Source of the DNA: JAWLHA01 sp041690535 | Lineage (GTDB): Bacteria > Pseudomonadota > Gammaproteobacteria > Thiohalomonadales > Thiohalomonadaceae | Direction of reading: 5' to 3' | DNA length: 46,414 nt | Assembly (NCBI GenBank): GCA_041690535.1 | Contig: JAWLHA010000033.1 | Location: 1 to 46,414, forward strand | Part shown: in pieces, positions 1-8,833 of the stretch | How positions within the stretch are numbered: the stretch's first letter is position 1 | Layout: every line of letters begins with the position of its first letter | The notes under the pieces: generated by a model | Databases searched by the model: none | Told to the model about the DNA's origin: nothing | The model's input: only the letters and a program-made list of their open reading frames with translations | Translations under genes and position numbers: made by a program

Positions 1-1158
1 ATCGACTCCATCAACAACATCGACACGGTGGAGGACCGGGAAGAGGACGTGGTCGGCCGGGTCTACGAATACTTCCTCGGCAAGTTCGCCGCCACCGAAG
101 GCAAGGGCGGCGGCGAGTTCTATACCCCCAAGTGCGTGGTCAACCTCATCGCCGAGATGATCGAGCCCTACCGGGGCAAGATCTACGACCCCTGCTGCGG
201 CTCGGGTGGCATGTTCGTGCAGTCGGTCAAGTTCGTGGAGAGTCACCAGGGCAACAAGAAGGACATCTCCATCTACGGCCAGGAGCAGACCGCCACCACC
301 TACAAGCTCTCCAAGATGAACCTGGCCATCCGCGGCATCTCCGCCAACCTGGGCGAGGTGCCCGCCGACACCTTCTTCAAGGACCAGCACCCCGACCTCA
401 AGGCCGACTTCATCATGGCCAATCCCCCCTTCAACCTGAAGGAGTGGCGCGCCACCGACGAGCTGACTGACGACCCGCGCTGGTCCGGCTACGAAGTACC
501 CCCCACCGGCAACGCCAACTACGCCTGGATCCTGCACATGGTCTCCAAACTGTCGGAGCACGGCACCGCCGGCTTCGTCATGGCCAACGGCTCCATGTCC
601 ACCAACACCAGCGGCGAGGGGCTGATCCGCAAGAAACTGATCGAGAACGACCTCATCGACTGCATGATCGCCCTGCCGGGCCAGCTCTTCTACACCACCC
701 AGATCCCGGTCTGCCTCTGGTTCCTCACCAAGGACAAGGGGGCGCAACGCATCGAGGGCCACAGCGAGAGCAACCACCGCGACCGCCGCGGCGAGACCCT
801 GTTCATCGACGCCCGTAACCTGGGCACCATGATCGACCGCACCCACAAGGAGCTGACCGAGGACGACATCGGCGAGATCGCCCGCACCTACCACGCCTGG
901 CGTGGTGAGGCGAAGGATGGCAGCTACGAGGACAAGCCCGGCTTCTGCAAGGCGGCCACGCTGGGGGAGGTCAAGGCCAACGACTACGTGCTCACGCCGG
1001 GGCGCTATGTGGGCGCCGCCGAGATCGAGGACGACGGCGTTTCCTTTGAAGAAAAGATGACGGAGCTGAGCCGGACCCTCTTTAAGCAGATGTCAGAGTC
1101 GGAACGACTCGATGCGGAGATTCGGAAGAATCTGGAGGCGTTGGGTTATGGGGAGTAA
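1..1158 (+). CDS. hsdM: Type I restriction-modification DNA methyltransferase subunit HsdM (5' end outside window)
   Basis: The frame is open from base 1, so the true start lies upstream and only the C-terminal 385 codons are present. The product is the N6-adenine methyltransferase subunit of a type I restriction-modification complex, using S-adenosylmethionine to methylate the site chosen by HsdS. Visible are the SAM-binding motif DPCCGSGGMF (nt about 187-216) and the catalytic motif NPPF (nt about 421-432), in the order and spacing of HsdM proteins, preceded by GEFYTPK, also typical of the family. The missing part should be the N-terminal helical domain. The stop overlaps the start of hsdS by 11 bases, so the two are probably translated together. 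Family assignment is secure; recognition specificity cannot be read from this subunit. Confidence 0.95.
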   Translation: MDSINNIDTVEDREEDVVGRVYEYFLGKFAATEGKGGGEFYTPKCVVNLIAEMIEPYRGKIYDPCCGSGGMFVQSVKFVESHQGNKKDISIYGQEQTATTYKLSKMNLAIRGISANLGEVPADTFFKDQHPDLKADFIMANPPFNLKEWRATDELTDDPRWSGYEVPPTGNANYAWILHMVSKLSEHGTAGFVMANGSMSTNTSGEGLIRKKLIENDLIDCMIALPGQLFYTTQIPVCLWFLTKDKGAQRIEGHSESNHRDRRGETLFIDARNLGTMIDRTHKELTEDDIGEIARTYHAWRGEAKDGSYEDKPGFCKAATLGEVKANDYVLTPGRYVGAAEIEDDGVSFEEKMTELSRTLFKQMSESERLDAEIRKNLEALGYGE

Positions 1159-2530
1159 CTGGGAGCTGATGACTCTCAAGGAAGCGGGGGTTTCATTAAT
1201 CGACTGCGTCCACAAGACACCGCCCGAGGCCGGACAGGGTTACCCCTATATCGCGATTCCTCAGATGAAGGAAGGGCGGATCGACTTTAATGCCAGTCCC
1301 CGACTGATCACGGAAAGTGACTTTATTGAATGGACAAAGAAGGCATACCCGATCGAGAACGATGTGGTGCTCTCAAGGCGCTGCAATCCAGGGGAAACCG
1401 CGCATGTGCCGCCAGGGGTAAAGTTTGCCTTAGGCCAAAATTTGGTTTTGCTACGTTCGGACTCAACCAAAGTTTGGCCGCCATTTCTCAGATGGTTAAC
1501 AAAAGGGCCTCAATGGTGGGATCAGGTTGGCAAGTTCCTAAATGCAGGGGCCGTATTCGATAGCCTGAAATGTGCTGATGTTCCGAATTTTGAAGTATTC
1601 ATACCGCCTCATCACGAACAAAAAGCCATTGCCCACATCCTCGGCACCCTCGACGACAAAATCGAACTCAACCGCCAGATGAACGCCACGTTGGAGGCGA
1701 TGGGGCAGGCGCTGTTCAAGAGCTGGTTTGTCGATTTCGACCCGGTCATCGACAACGCCCTGGCGGCGGGCAACCCCATCCCCGAACCCCTGCACGCCCG
1801 CGCCGAGGCCCGAGCGGCCCTGGGCGATCAGCGCAAGCCCCTCCCCCCAGCGATTCAGCAGCAGTTCCCCAGCCGCTTCGTCTTCACCGAGGAGATGGGG
1901 TGGGTGCCGGAGGGGTGGCGTATAAGCACCATCGGCGATGAAGTCGAGACGACGGGGGGTGGAACACCAAGCACTCAGGAATCGGAGTTCTGGGCCGGTG
2001 GGACGCATTCCTTCTGCACCCCGAAGGATATGTCCTTACTTGGCTCGATTGTGCTAATGGATACTGAACGCCACCTAACCGATGCTGGCGTGGCCAAGAT
2101 TTCCTCGGGAGTGCTCCCGCCTGGTACGGTTTTGATGTCCTCTCGTGCTCCAATAGGGTATCTCGCTATCGCCGATATTCCGGTATCGATCAATCAAGGC
2201 ATCATAGCGATGCTGCCGAATGAAAAATTCGGGCCGCTCTATTTGCTGTGTTGGGCGCGTTTCAACATGACTCAAATTACTGACCGAGCAAATGGAAGCA
2301 CTTTTCTCGAAATCAGCAAGAAGAACTTTCGACCCATTCCGTTCGTCGTACCGGACGATAACGCCGTAGAGTTCTTCAATAAACAGGCCGAAGCGATTTA
2401 CGCAAGATTGTTGATGGTTTCTGAACAGAGCGAGGCATTGGCAAGCCTGCGTGATTCCTTGCTCCCCAAACTCCTCTCCGGCCAACTGCGCATCCCCGAT
2501 GCCGAAAAGCGGCTAGCCGAGGCGATATGA
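1148..2530 (+). CDS. hsdS: Type I restriction-modification specificity subunit HsdS
   Basis: HsdS gives the type I enzyme its DNA target through two target-recognition domains. The 460-residue protein has the two-half layout: a first recognition domain (about 1-155), a conserved helical spacer starting PPHHEQKAIAHILGTLDDKI and ending KSWFVDFDPV, a second recognition domain (about 255-410), and a C-terminal repeat of the spacer (SLRDSLLPKLLSGQLRI). The ATG at 1148 is chosen because GGAGG lies at 1134-1138 and the family begins close to there; the frame is open 36 bases further upstream but without such a site. Recognition-domain DNA around 1190-1600 and 2000-2400 looks AT-richer than the spacer segments, in line with the domain exchange known in this family. 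Confidence 0.94.
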   Translation: MGSNWELMTLKEAGVSLIDCVHKTPPEAGQGYPYIAIPQMKEGRIDFNASPRLITESDFIEWTKKAYPIENDVVLSRRCNPGETAHVPPGVKFALGQNLVLLRSDSTKVWPPFLRWLTKGPQWWDQVGKFLNAGAVFDSLKCADVPNFEVFIPPHHEQKAIAHILGTLDDKIELNRQMNATLEAMGQALFKSWFVDFDPVIDNALAAGNPIPEPLHARAEARAALGDQRKPLPPAIQQQFPSRFVFTEEMGWVPEGWRISTIGDEVETTGGGTPSTQESEFWAGGTHSFCTPKDMSLLGSIVLMDTERHLTDAGVAKISSGVLPPGTVLMSSRAPIGYLAIADIPVSINQGIIAMLPNEKFGPLYLLCWARFNMTQITDRANGSTFLEISKKNFRPIPFVVPDDNAVEFFNKQAEAIYARLLMVSEQSEALASLRDSLLPKLLSGQLRIPDAEKRLAEAI

Positions 2531-2547
2531 CCAGCTTCACGGCAACC

Positions 2548-2642
2548 GTAGGGTGCGGTGAGGAACGAACCGCACCGGAGAGCGCCAAACACCGCGGCGG
2601 TCGTCACGGCCCCGGTGCGGTTCCTGCGTCACCGCACCCTAC
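2548..2642. repeat. Palindromic intergenic repeat (GTAGGGTGCGGTG type)
   Basis: Two inverted arms of about 31 bases, 2548-2578 and 2612-2642, begin and end with GTAGGGTGCGG and CCGCACCCTAC and enclose a 33-base loop. The arms match imperfectly in the middle. Sequences of the GTAGGGTGCGGTGAG...AACCGCACC type are familiar as dispersed intergenic repeats in proteobacteria (from memory, not searched). It fills the gap between hsdS and the DUF6933-like gene and may form a hairpin in the transcript. Confidence 0.7.
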
Positions 2643-2711
2643 ATGGCTCTCCTCCGGCAAACTCCGCATTCCCGCGGTCGCGGCGGTAACCGAACGCGCC
2701 GGAGCGGCCGT

Positions 2712-3356
2712 GTGATCCGCCTGCACGCCACGCAAAAGCTCTTCGCCAAGCTGCCGCTCGATGCGGGCGGGCGGTTGAAGAGCAAACGCGCCCTGCGCCA
2801 TGCCACCAATGGGGCCGCCAACGGTGCCGGCGAATCCCGGCTCAGCGGCTGGCACGCGAACCTGATTCTGCTGCAACGCCGCCAGTGCGTACTTTTTGTT
2901 CACGACGCCACCCGCTTTCCCGTCTTCGTGCCGGCCCTGAAAATGGACGACTTCGCCGAACTGGATTTCTGGTTCACCGACGGCTTCATGAACACCCTCC
3001 TGGAACTGGGGGCCGATGAGACGGTGATGGCGCGCGCCCACGGCATATTGGCGCCGCTGGTCTGTGACCGCGCCACCGACCGCTCGGTGCAGGGCACCCT
3101 GAACCAGATGGGGCAGGAGCTGGAACACCTGCTCGCGTATGACCATCTCGCGGTGCAGGATCTCTCCCCCTACCGCACCAGCGTCTGGCTCGCTCAGACG
3201 CCCCGCACCGTGAAAGGGGCCAAGGGCGGCCTCTGGCCCATTGACGCGCTGTTCAAGATCTTGGTCGGCGAGCCGCCCGAGTGGTCAAGGAGTCTTGGTA
3301 TGAACGCTACTGCCCCTGCCGGCGAATTTATCCCTACCCAGGTCTGTTGGCCATGA
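2712..3356 (+). CDS. DUF6933-like protein, coupled to the downstream ATP-binding protein
   Basis: A 214-residue protein of unknown function. The N-terminal part (VIRLHATQKLFAKL, then LSGWHANLILLQRRQCVLFV and PVFVPALKMDDF) resembles the DUF6933 family as I remember it: a short lysine/leucine-rich start, a tryptophan-containing LxxWHANL motif and a strand with CVLFV. The GTG at 2712 is preferred because family similarity starts there; the frame continues upstream into the palindromic repeat. Its TGA overlaps the ATG of the next gene (ATGATGG at 3353-3359), so the two are translationally coupled and probably act together. It sits inside a type I restriction-modification operon between hsdS and hsdR. 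No catalytic motif is evident. Domain assignment is moderate; function unknown. Confidence 0.65.
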   Translation: MIRLHATQKLFAKLPLDAGGRLKSKRALRHATNGAANGAGESRLSGWHANLILLQRRQCVLFVHDATRFPVFVPALKMDDFAELDFWFTDGFMNTLLELGADETVMARAHGILAPLVCDRATDRSVQGTLNQMGQELEHLLAYDHLAVQDLSPYRTSVWLAQTPRTVKGAKGGLWPIDALFKILVGEPPEWSRSLGMNATAPAGEFIPTQVCWP

Positions 3357-5317
3357 TGGAGATCCGCACCCTTGAAGATATCGCCTTGCTCGCCGAGTCC
3401 TCCGACCTGGAATGCAAAAAGGCGGCGGGGCGCGACGGCAGGGGCGAACTGCCGCGTGACTTCTGGGAGACCTACTCCGCCATGGCCAACACCGACGGCG
3501 GTACGGTGCTGCTGGGGATCCGCCAAAAGGGCGATCGGTTCGAGCTTAACGGGATTGAATTGGTCGAAAACGTCAAGAAGGCTCTCTTCGATACCGCCAA
3601 CAACCCGAGCAAGGTCAGTGTCAACCTGCTGACCAACGCCGACGTCCAGAGCCGTACCATCGAGGGGCAGGCCATTATCCAGGTGACCATCCGCCGCGCC
3701 GCACGCGAGGAGCGGCCGGTGTACCTGAACGGTAACCCGATGGGCAATACCTTTGTGCGGCGGCACGAAGGCGATCAGCGCCTGATGGATGAGGCGGTAA
3801 AACGCATGTTGGCCGAGCAGACCGAGGAGAGCCGTGATGCACGCATCCTCAAAGGCTTCGGCATGAATGACCTCAGTCCCGAGAGCCTCAAAGTCTATCG
3901 GCAGGTGTTTGCCAACCGCCAACCCAACCACCCATGGAACGAATTGGAGACACGCCCCTTTCTGCAGAGCATCGGGGCCTGGCGGATGGATCGGGAAACG
4001 GGCGAGGGCGGGCTTACGGGGGCAGGGTTGCTGATGTTTGGCTATCACACCGCCATCCAGGAGGCCTTTCCCTACTACATGCTCGACTATCAGGAGCGGC
4101 CAGAGGCGAAGACGGAGAAGCGCTGGATCGATCGCTTGACTCTGGATGGAAGCTGGTCCGGAAACCTCTATGACTTCTATCGCAAGGTCTACCCCAAACT
4201 CACTCAGGGGGTAAAGGTGCCCTTTGAGTTGGCCGGTGATCAGCGGGTGGACGAGTCACCGATCCATGTCGCCCTCCGCGAGGCGCTGTGCAATGTGTTG
4301 GTGCATGCCGATTACTCCGACCGCGCCTCGGTGTTGGTGGTCAAACGGCCGGACATGTTCGGGTTCCGTAATCCGGGGACGATGCGTATTCCGGTCGAGG
4401 TGGCCCTCCAGGGCGGTCACCCTGACTGCCGTAACCGGTTGCTGCACCAGATGTTCCGCTATGTGGGGATCGGCGATCAGGCCGGCTCGGGTATTCCGAA
4501 GATCCTCGACAGCTGGCACAAGTACCACTGGCGTGCCCCGGAGCTGGTGGATACACGGGAGCCCTACGACCAGACCATCATGCGAATGCGCATGATCGAT
4601 CTGTTTCCGCAGGATCTTGTGGACCAGTTGCGGAAACAGTTTGGGACTGCCTATGAACGATTGTCCAATGAACAGCAGGCCGCGCTGGCGATCGCCGCTG
4701 TCGAGAATACGGTGACCCATCAACGCCTGATGGCGCTGTTACCGATGCATCCTTCCGATGCCAGTCAATGCCTGCATCAGCTCGTCAGTCTGGAATTTCT
4801 GGAGCAGACCGGCAGCTCCAGGGGGGCGGTATATCACCTTGCCGGCACGCGGATACCCGGGCCTGAGGATGTCTTCGACTCCCCGAATTTGGAGGAGAGC
4901 TCCCCGAATTTGACTCAGAGCTCCCCGAATTTGACTCAGAGCTCCCCGAATTTGAATCCAGGCTCCCAGCAATCAGGTCGGGATGAACGGGGGCGACTTA
5001 TCTCGCCAACGCATCACCTCCCCTTTGTGGATGACCTGACTCAATTGACACCTGAATTTCTGGAAATGCTGGAAAAACTCGCGCAGGAGCCGCGCAGGAA
5101 GAAGAGGGTATCAGGCCAGTCGATGCAGCAGGTTTTGTTGCAAATAATGGAAAAACAATATGTTACGCTCGGGTGTCTGGCAGGGCTTGTTCAGCGGGAG
5201 GTCGAGACCCTGCGCGGACAATATCTCACTGAGATGGTAAGGAGCGGTCTGGTGGAGATTGCATTTCCGAGGACACCCAACGACCCACGGCAGGCGTATA
5301 CGAAGGCCTCGAAGTGA
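3353..5317 (+). CDS. AlbA_2 DNA-binding / HATPase_c_4-type ATP-binding protein
   Basis: A 654-residue protein with an N-terminal AlbA_2 (Schlafen-like AAA_4) domain (about 5-130: SSDLECKKAAGRDGRGELP, then ANTDGGTVLLGI). A central HATPase_c_4-like region follows (about 300-400: LREALCNVLVHADYSD, FRNPGTM, GDQAGSGIPKI), then a winged-helix-like C-terminal half. Such proteins often accompany type I restriction-modification genes; proposed roles are regulatory or defensive and mostly unproven. Four 7-residue repeats of the SSPNLTQ type lie at residues 509-536 as a flexible linker. ATG at 3353 or 3356 is the likely start, since the AlbA_2 match begins just after and it overlaps the stop of the previous gene. 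An upstream extension to 3281 is possible but is read inside the previous gene. Confidence 0.85.
   Translation: MMEIRTLEDIALLAESSDLECKKAAGRDGRGELPRDFWETYSAMANTDGGTVLLGIRQKGDRFELNGIELVENVKKALFDTANNPSKVSVNLLTNADVQSRTIEGQAIIQVTIRRAAREERPVYLNGNPMGNTFVRRHEGDQRLMDEAVKRMLAEQTEESRDARILKGFGMNDLSPESLKVYRQVFANRQPNHPWNELETRPFLQSIGAWRMDRETGEGGLTGAGLLMFGYHTAIQEAFPYYMLDYQERPEAKTEKRWIDRLTLDGSWSGNLYDFYRKVYPKLTQGVKVPFELAGDQRVDESPIHVALREALCNVLVHADYSDRASVLVVKRPDMFGFRNPGTMRIPVEVALQGGHPDCRNRLLHQMFRYVGIGDQAGSGIPKILDSWHKYHWRAPELVDTREPYDQTIMRMRMIDLFPQDLVDQLRKQFGTAYERLSNEQQAALAIAAVENTVTHQRLMALLPMHPSDASQCLHQLVSLEFLEQTGSSRGAVYHLAGTRIPGPEDVFDSPNLEESSPNLTQSSPNLTQSSPNLNPGSQQSGRDERGRLISPTHHLPFVDDLTQLTPEFLEMLEKLAQEPRRKKRVSGQSMQQVLLQIMEKQYVTLGCLAGLVQREVETLRGQYLTEMVRSGLVEIAFPRTPNDPRQAYTKASK
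4877..4960 (+). repeat. Four tandem 21-bp units inside the AlbA_2 gene
   Basis: Four head-to-tail 21-base units start at 4877, 4898, 4919 and 4940. The second and third are identical; all share CTCCCCGAATTTG. The unit is in frame and encodes a 7-residue peptide of the form (D/S)SPNL(T/E/N)(Q/E/P). Copy-number change would lengthen the linker without shifting the frame. Confidence 0.95.
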
Positions 5318-5542
5318 TCCGTTTCCACTGCATTCCAAATGCTTTTGGTCACGCGGCCGTGTGAACCGACGTACTGATCGGGCCGATTTCGACGCCTCCC
5401 GACAGGCTGGAGTCGAATGCTTCGGAATAACAGTGACTTGCATCAGGGCAACGATCCGAAATTTCCGGACAGTTGCGCAAAATGCCTATACCCATAGGGT
5501 TACTGCGGGTGAAGGAGAAAACACCCCGCAAAAGGACGGCAA

Positions 5543-8500
5543 ATGAAGTTCAATGAGGAGAGGCTGGAGCAGGCGATCATCGGCCTGCTGGAGGAACAGG
5601 GCTACCCGCACTGCCGGGGCGATGCCCTTGACCGTCCGCCCGGCGAAGTCCTGCTGAAGGACGACCTGCGCGACTACCTGGCGAGCCGCTATGCGGATGC
5701 GGGGATTACCGGGGGCGAGATCGAGGCCATCATCAAGCGCCTGGAGCGGCTGCCGGCGTTGGACCTCTACGATTCCAACCGGCAGATCGGCAAGCTGGTC
5801 TCCGACGGTTTCCTGCTCAAGCGCGAGGACCGCCGCCAGAAGGACCTCTACATTCAGCTCATCGACTACACCGGCCTGCCGGAACAGCGCGAACCACGCC
5901 CGGGCGAAGTGGACACCGTGGTGGCGGACCAGGCTCCCGGCTACGGCGCGGAGCGGAATATCTACCGGGTGGTCAACCAACTGGCGATCGAGGGGAGCGA
6001 AAAACGGATTCCCGACGCCATCCTTTACATCAACGGCCTGCCGCTGGTGGTGTTCGAGTTCAAGAGCGCCATCCGTGAAGAGGCGACCATCCATGACGCC
6101 TACCTGCAGCTCACCACCCGCTACGCCCGCGATATCCCGGAGCTGATGAAGTACAACGCCCTCTGCGTGATCTCGGATGGCGTGAACTCCCGCATGGGCG
6201 CGCTGTTCGCCCCCTACGAGTTCTTTTACACCTGGCGCAAGGTCACCGGGAACGAGTCCATTGAGCAGGACGGCATCAACGCCCTGCACACGATGATTCA
6301 GGGGCTGTTCGACAAGGCGCGTCTGCGCGAGGTGATCCGTCACTTCATCTACTTCCCCGATGTGTCCAAGAACGAGGTGAAGGTCGTCTGCCGCTACCCG
6401 CAGTACTACGCGGCCACCAAGCTCTACGAGAACGTCAGGCGCCACCGCAAGCCGGAAGGAGACGGCAAGGGCGGCACCTACTTCGGCGCCACCGGCTGCG
6501 GCAAGAGCTTCACCATGCTCTTCCTCACCCGCCTGCTGATGAAGAGCGTGGATTTCGAGAGCCCCACCATCGTCCTCATCACCGACCGCACCGACCTGGA
6601 CGACCAGCTCTCGGCACAATTCACCAACGCCAAGGGATACATCGGCGACCAGACGGTGATCAGCATCGAGAGCCGCACCCAGCTGCGCGAACTGCTCAAG
6701 GGGCGCAACAGCGGGGGGGTGTTCCTCACCACCGTGCACAAGTTCACCGAGGATACGGAGCTGTTGACCGAGCGCAGCAACGTGATCTGCATCTCCGACG
6801 AGGCCCACCGCAGCCAGGTCAACCTCGACCAGAAGGTGCGCCTCACCGAAAAAGGCGTGAAGCGCACCTACGGCTTCGCCAAGTACCTGCATGACTCGCT
6901 GCCCAACGCCACCTATGTGGGCTTCACCGGCACCCCCATCGACGCCACCCTGGATGTGTTCGGCCCGGTGGTCGACGCCTACACCATGACCGAGTCGGTG
7001 AAGGACGAAATCACGGTGCGCATTGTCTACGAGGGGCGCGCCGCCAAGGTGATCCTCGATAACAAGAAGCTGGAGGAGATCGAGGCCTATTACGCCCGCT
7101 GTGCCGACGAGGGGACCAGCGAGTACCAGATCGAGGAGAGCAAGAAGGCCAATGCGCAGATGAACGCCATTTTGGGCGATCCGGACCGCATCAAGGCCTT
7201 GGCGGCCGACTTCGTCCAGCATTACGAGCGGCGGGTGGGGGAAGGTTCGACTCTCAGGGGCAAGGCGATGTTCGTCAGCAGCAACCGCGAAATCGCCTAC
7301 GCCTTGTGGCAGGAGATCGTCGATCTTCGCCCGGAGTGGAACGAGGTGTTGGCCTCCGAGCCGGATTCGGAATTGAGCGAACGCGAGCGCAAGGACATCA
7401 AGCCGATGGAGCGGGTTAAACTGGTTATGACCCGCGGCAAGGAGGACCCCAAGACGCTGTATGAAATGCTCGGTACTCAGGAGTACCGGAAGGAGCTGGA
7501 CCGCCAGTTCAAGAACGCCAAGTCAAACTTCAAGATTGCCATCGTGGTCGATATGTGGCTGACCGGCTTCGATGTGCCCTTCCTCGACACCATCTACATC
7601 GACAAGCCGATCCAGCGCCATAACCTCATTCAGACCATTTCACGAGTCAACCGCAAGTTCGAGGGCAAGGAAAAGGGGCTGGTGGTCGACTATGTCGGCA
7701 TCAAGAAGCAGATGAACCTCGCTCTGGCCCACTACAACAAGGCTGACAAACAAAACATCGAGGAGATCGCGCAGTCCATCATCGTGGTCAAGGATCACCT
7801 CGACCTGCTGAACAAGATATTCCACACGTTCGATACCACTCCCTACTACAAGGGGAGCCCGCTGGAACAGCTCAACTGCCTCAACAGGGCTGCTGAGTAC
7901 GCCCAGATCACGGACAAGATCGAAAAGCGCTTTATGCACCTGGTCAAGCGCCTCAAGGCCGCCTACGACATCTGCAGCGGTTCAGACGAGCTCAGCCACC
8001 ACGAGCGTGACCAGATCCACTTCTACCTTGCCGTGCGCTCCATCGTCTTCAAACTCACCAAGGGCAATGCGCCCGATACCGCGCAGATGAACGCGAAGGT
8101 GCGCGAAATGATCAAGGAGGCCCTGAAGAGTGACGGCGTGGAGGAGATCTTCAAACTGGGCGAGGACAAGGCCGGCCCGGTCGATATCTTCGATGACGAC
8201 TATCTGGCCAAGATCGAGAAGATCAAGCTACCCAACACCAAGCTGAAGCTCCTGCAGCAACTCCTCGCCAGGGCCATCGATGACTTCAAGAAGATCAACA
8301 AGACCAAGGGCCTGAACTTCTCCAAGCGCTTCAAGGCGTTGGTGGAGAGGTACAACGAACGCAAGGAAGAAGACGTGCTGGTCAGTAATGTACTGGAGGA
8401 CTTTTCCGACGAGATCGTCGACCTGATTCATGCCCTCAAGAAAGAGCGCGAATCATGCACCGACTTGGGAATCGATCTGGAAGAGAAGGCCTTTTACGAC

Positions 8501-8767
8501 ATCCTCAAGGGCCTCGCCGTGAAGTACGACTTCACCTACCCCGAAGCAAAACTTCTGGTCCTTGCGAAGGCGGTGAAGGGCGTGGTCGACGATAAGGTGA
8601 AATATACCGACTGGAACCGGCGCGACGATATCAAGGCCGAACTGAAGGTGGATCTCATCCTCGTGCTAGCCGAGCATGGCTATCCCCCCATCAATCGGGA
8701 CGAGGTCTACAAGGAGATCTTTGAACAGGCGGAAAACTTCAAGCGCTATCGACATCAGATGGCATGA
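5543..8767 (+). CDS. hsdR: Type I restriction endonuclease subunit HsdR
   Basis: HsdR is the ATP-driven translocase and nuclease of the type I complex. The 1074-residue protein has the PD-(D/E)xK nuclease signature near residues 155-175 (RIPDAIL then VVFEFKS). An SF2 helicase core follows: Walker A GATGCGKSF (about 316-324), Walker B DEAH (about 419), and GFTGTPI (about 458). The long helical C-terminal part is the usual site of assembly with HsdM. AAGGA lies 6 bases before the ATG. It is separated from hsdM and hsdS by the DUF6933-like and AlbA_2 genes and a 225-base gap (5318-5542) in which I recognise no gene, so it may have its own promoter. All key motifs are intact; the system looks functional. 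Confidence 0.96.
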   Translation: MKFNEERLEQAIIGLLEEQGYPHCRGDALDRPPGEVLLKDDLRDYLASRYADAGITGGEIEAIIKRLERLPALDLYDSNRQIGKLVSDGFLLKREDRRQKDLYIQLIDYTGLPEQREPRPGEVDTVVADQAPGYGAERNIYRVVNQLAIEGSEKRIPDAILYINGLPLVVFEFKSAIREEATIHDAYLQLTTRYARDIPELMKYNALCVISDGVNSRMGALFAPYEFFYTWRKVTGNESIEQDGINALHTMIQGLFDKARLREVIRHFIYFPDVSKNEVKVVCRYPQYYAATKLYENVRRHRKPEGDGKGGTYFGATGCGKSFTMLFLTRLLMKSVDFESPTIVLITDRTDLDDQLSAQFTNAKGYIGDQTVISIESRTQLRELLKGRNSGGVFLTTVHKFTEDTELLTERSNVICISDEAHRSQVNLDQKVRLTEKGVKRTYGFAKYLHDSLPNATYVGFTGTPIDATLDVFGPVVDAYTMTESVKDEITVRIVYEGRAAKVILDNKKLEEIEAYYARCADEGTSEYQIEESKKANAQMNAILGDPDRIKALAADFVQHYERRVGEGSTLRGKAMFVSSNREIAYALWQEIVDLRPEWNEVLASEPDSELSERERKDIKPMERVKLVMTRGKEDPKTLYEMLGTQEYRKELDRQFKNAKSNFKIAIVVDMWLTGFDVPFLDTIYIDKPIQRHNLIQTISRVNRKFEGKEKGLVVDYVGIKKQMNLALAHYNKADKQNIEEIAQSIIVVKDHLDLLNKIFHTFDTTPYYKGSPLEQLNCLNRAAEYAQITDKIEKRFMHLVKRLKAAYDICSGSDELSHHERDQIHFYLAVRSIVFKLTKGNAPDTAQMNAKVREMIKEALKSDGVEEIFKLGEDKAGPVDIFDDDYLAKIEKIKLPNTKLKLLQQLLARAIDDFKKINKTKGLNFSKRFKALVERYNERKEEDVLVSNVLEDFSDEIVDLIHALKKERESCTDLGIDLEEKAFYDILKGLAVKYDFTYPEAKLLVLAKAVKGVVDDKVKYTDWNRRDDIKAELKVDLILVLAEHGYPPINRDEVYKEIFEQAENFKRYRHQMA

Positions 8768-8833
8768 CGAGGTTATCACGAGATCACGTCAGCATTATGA
8801 AAGCGGGGCTGACGGACTGGATGGCGCAATACG

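Noticed and set aside
5486..7222. A 578-codon minus-strand frame opposite hsdR
   Set aside because: Antisense shadow; hsdR motifs on the plus strand are decisive.
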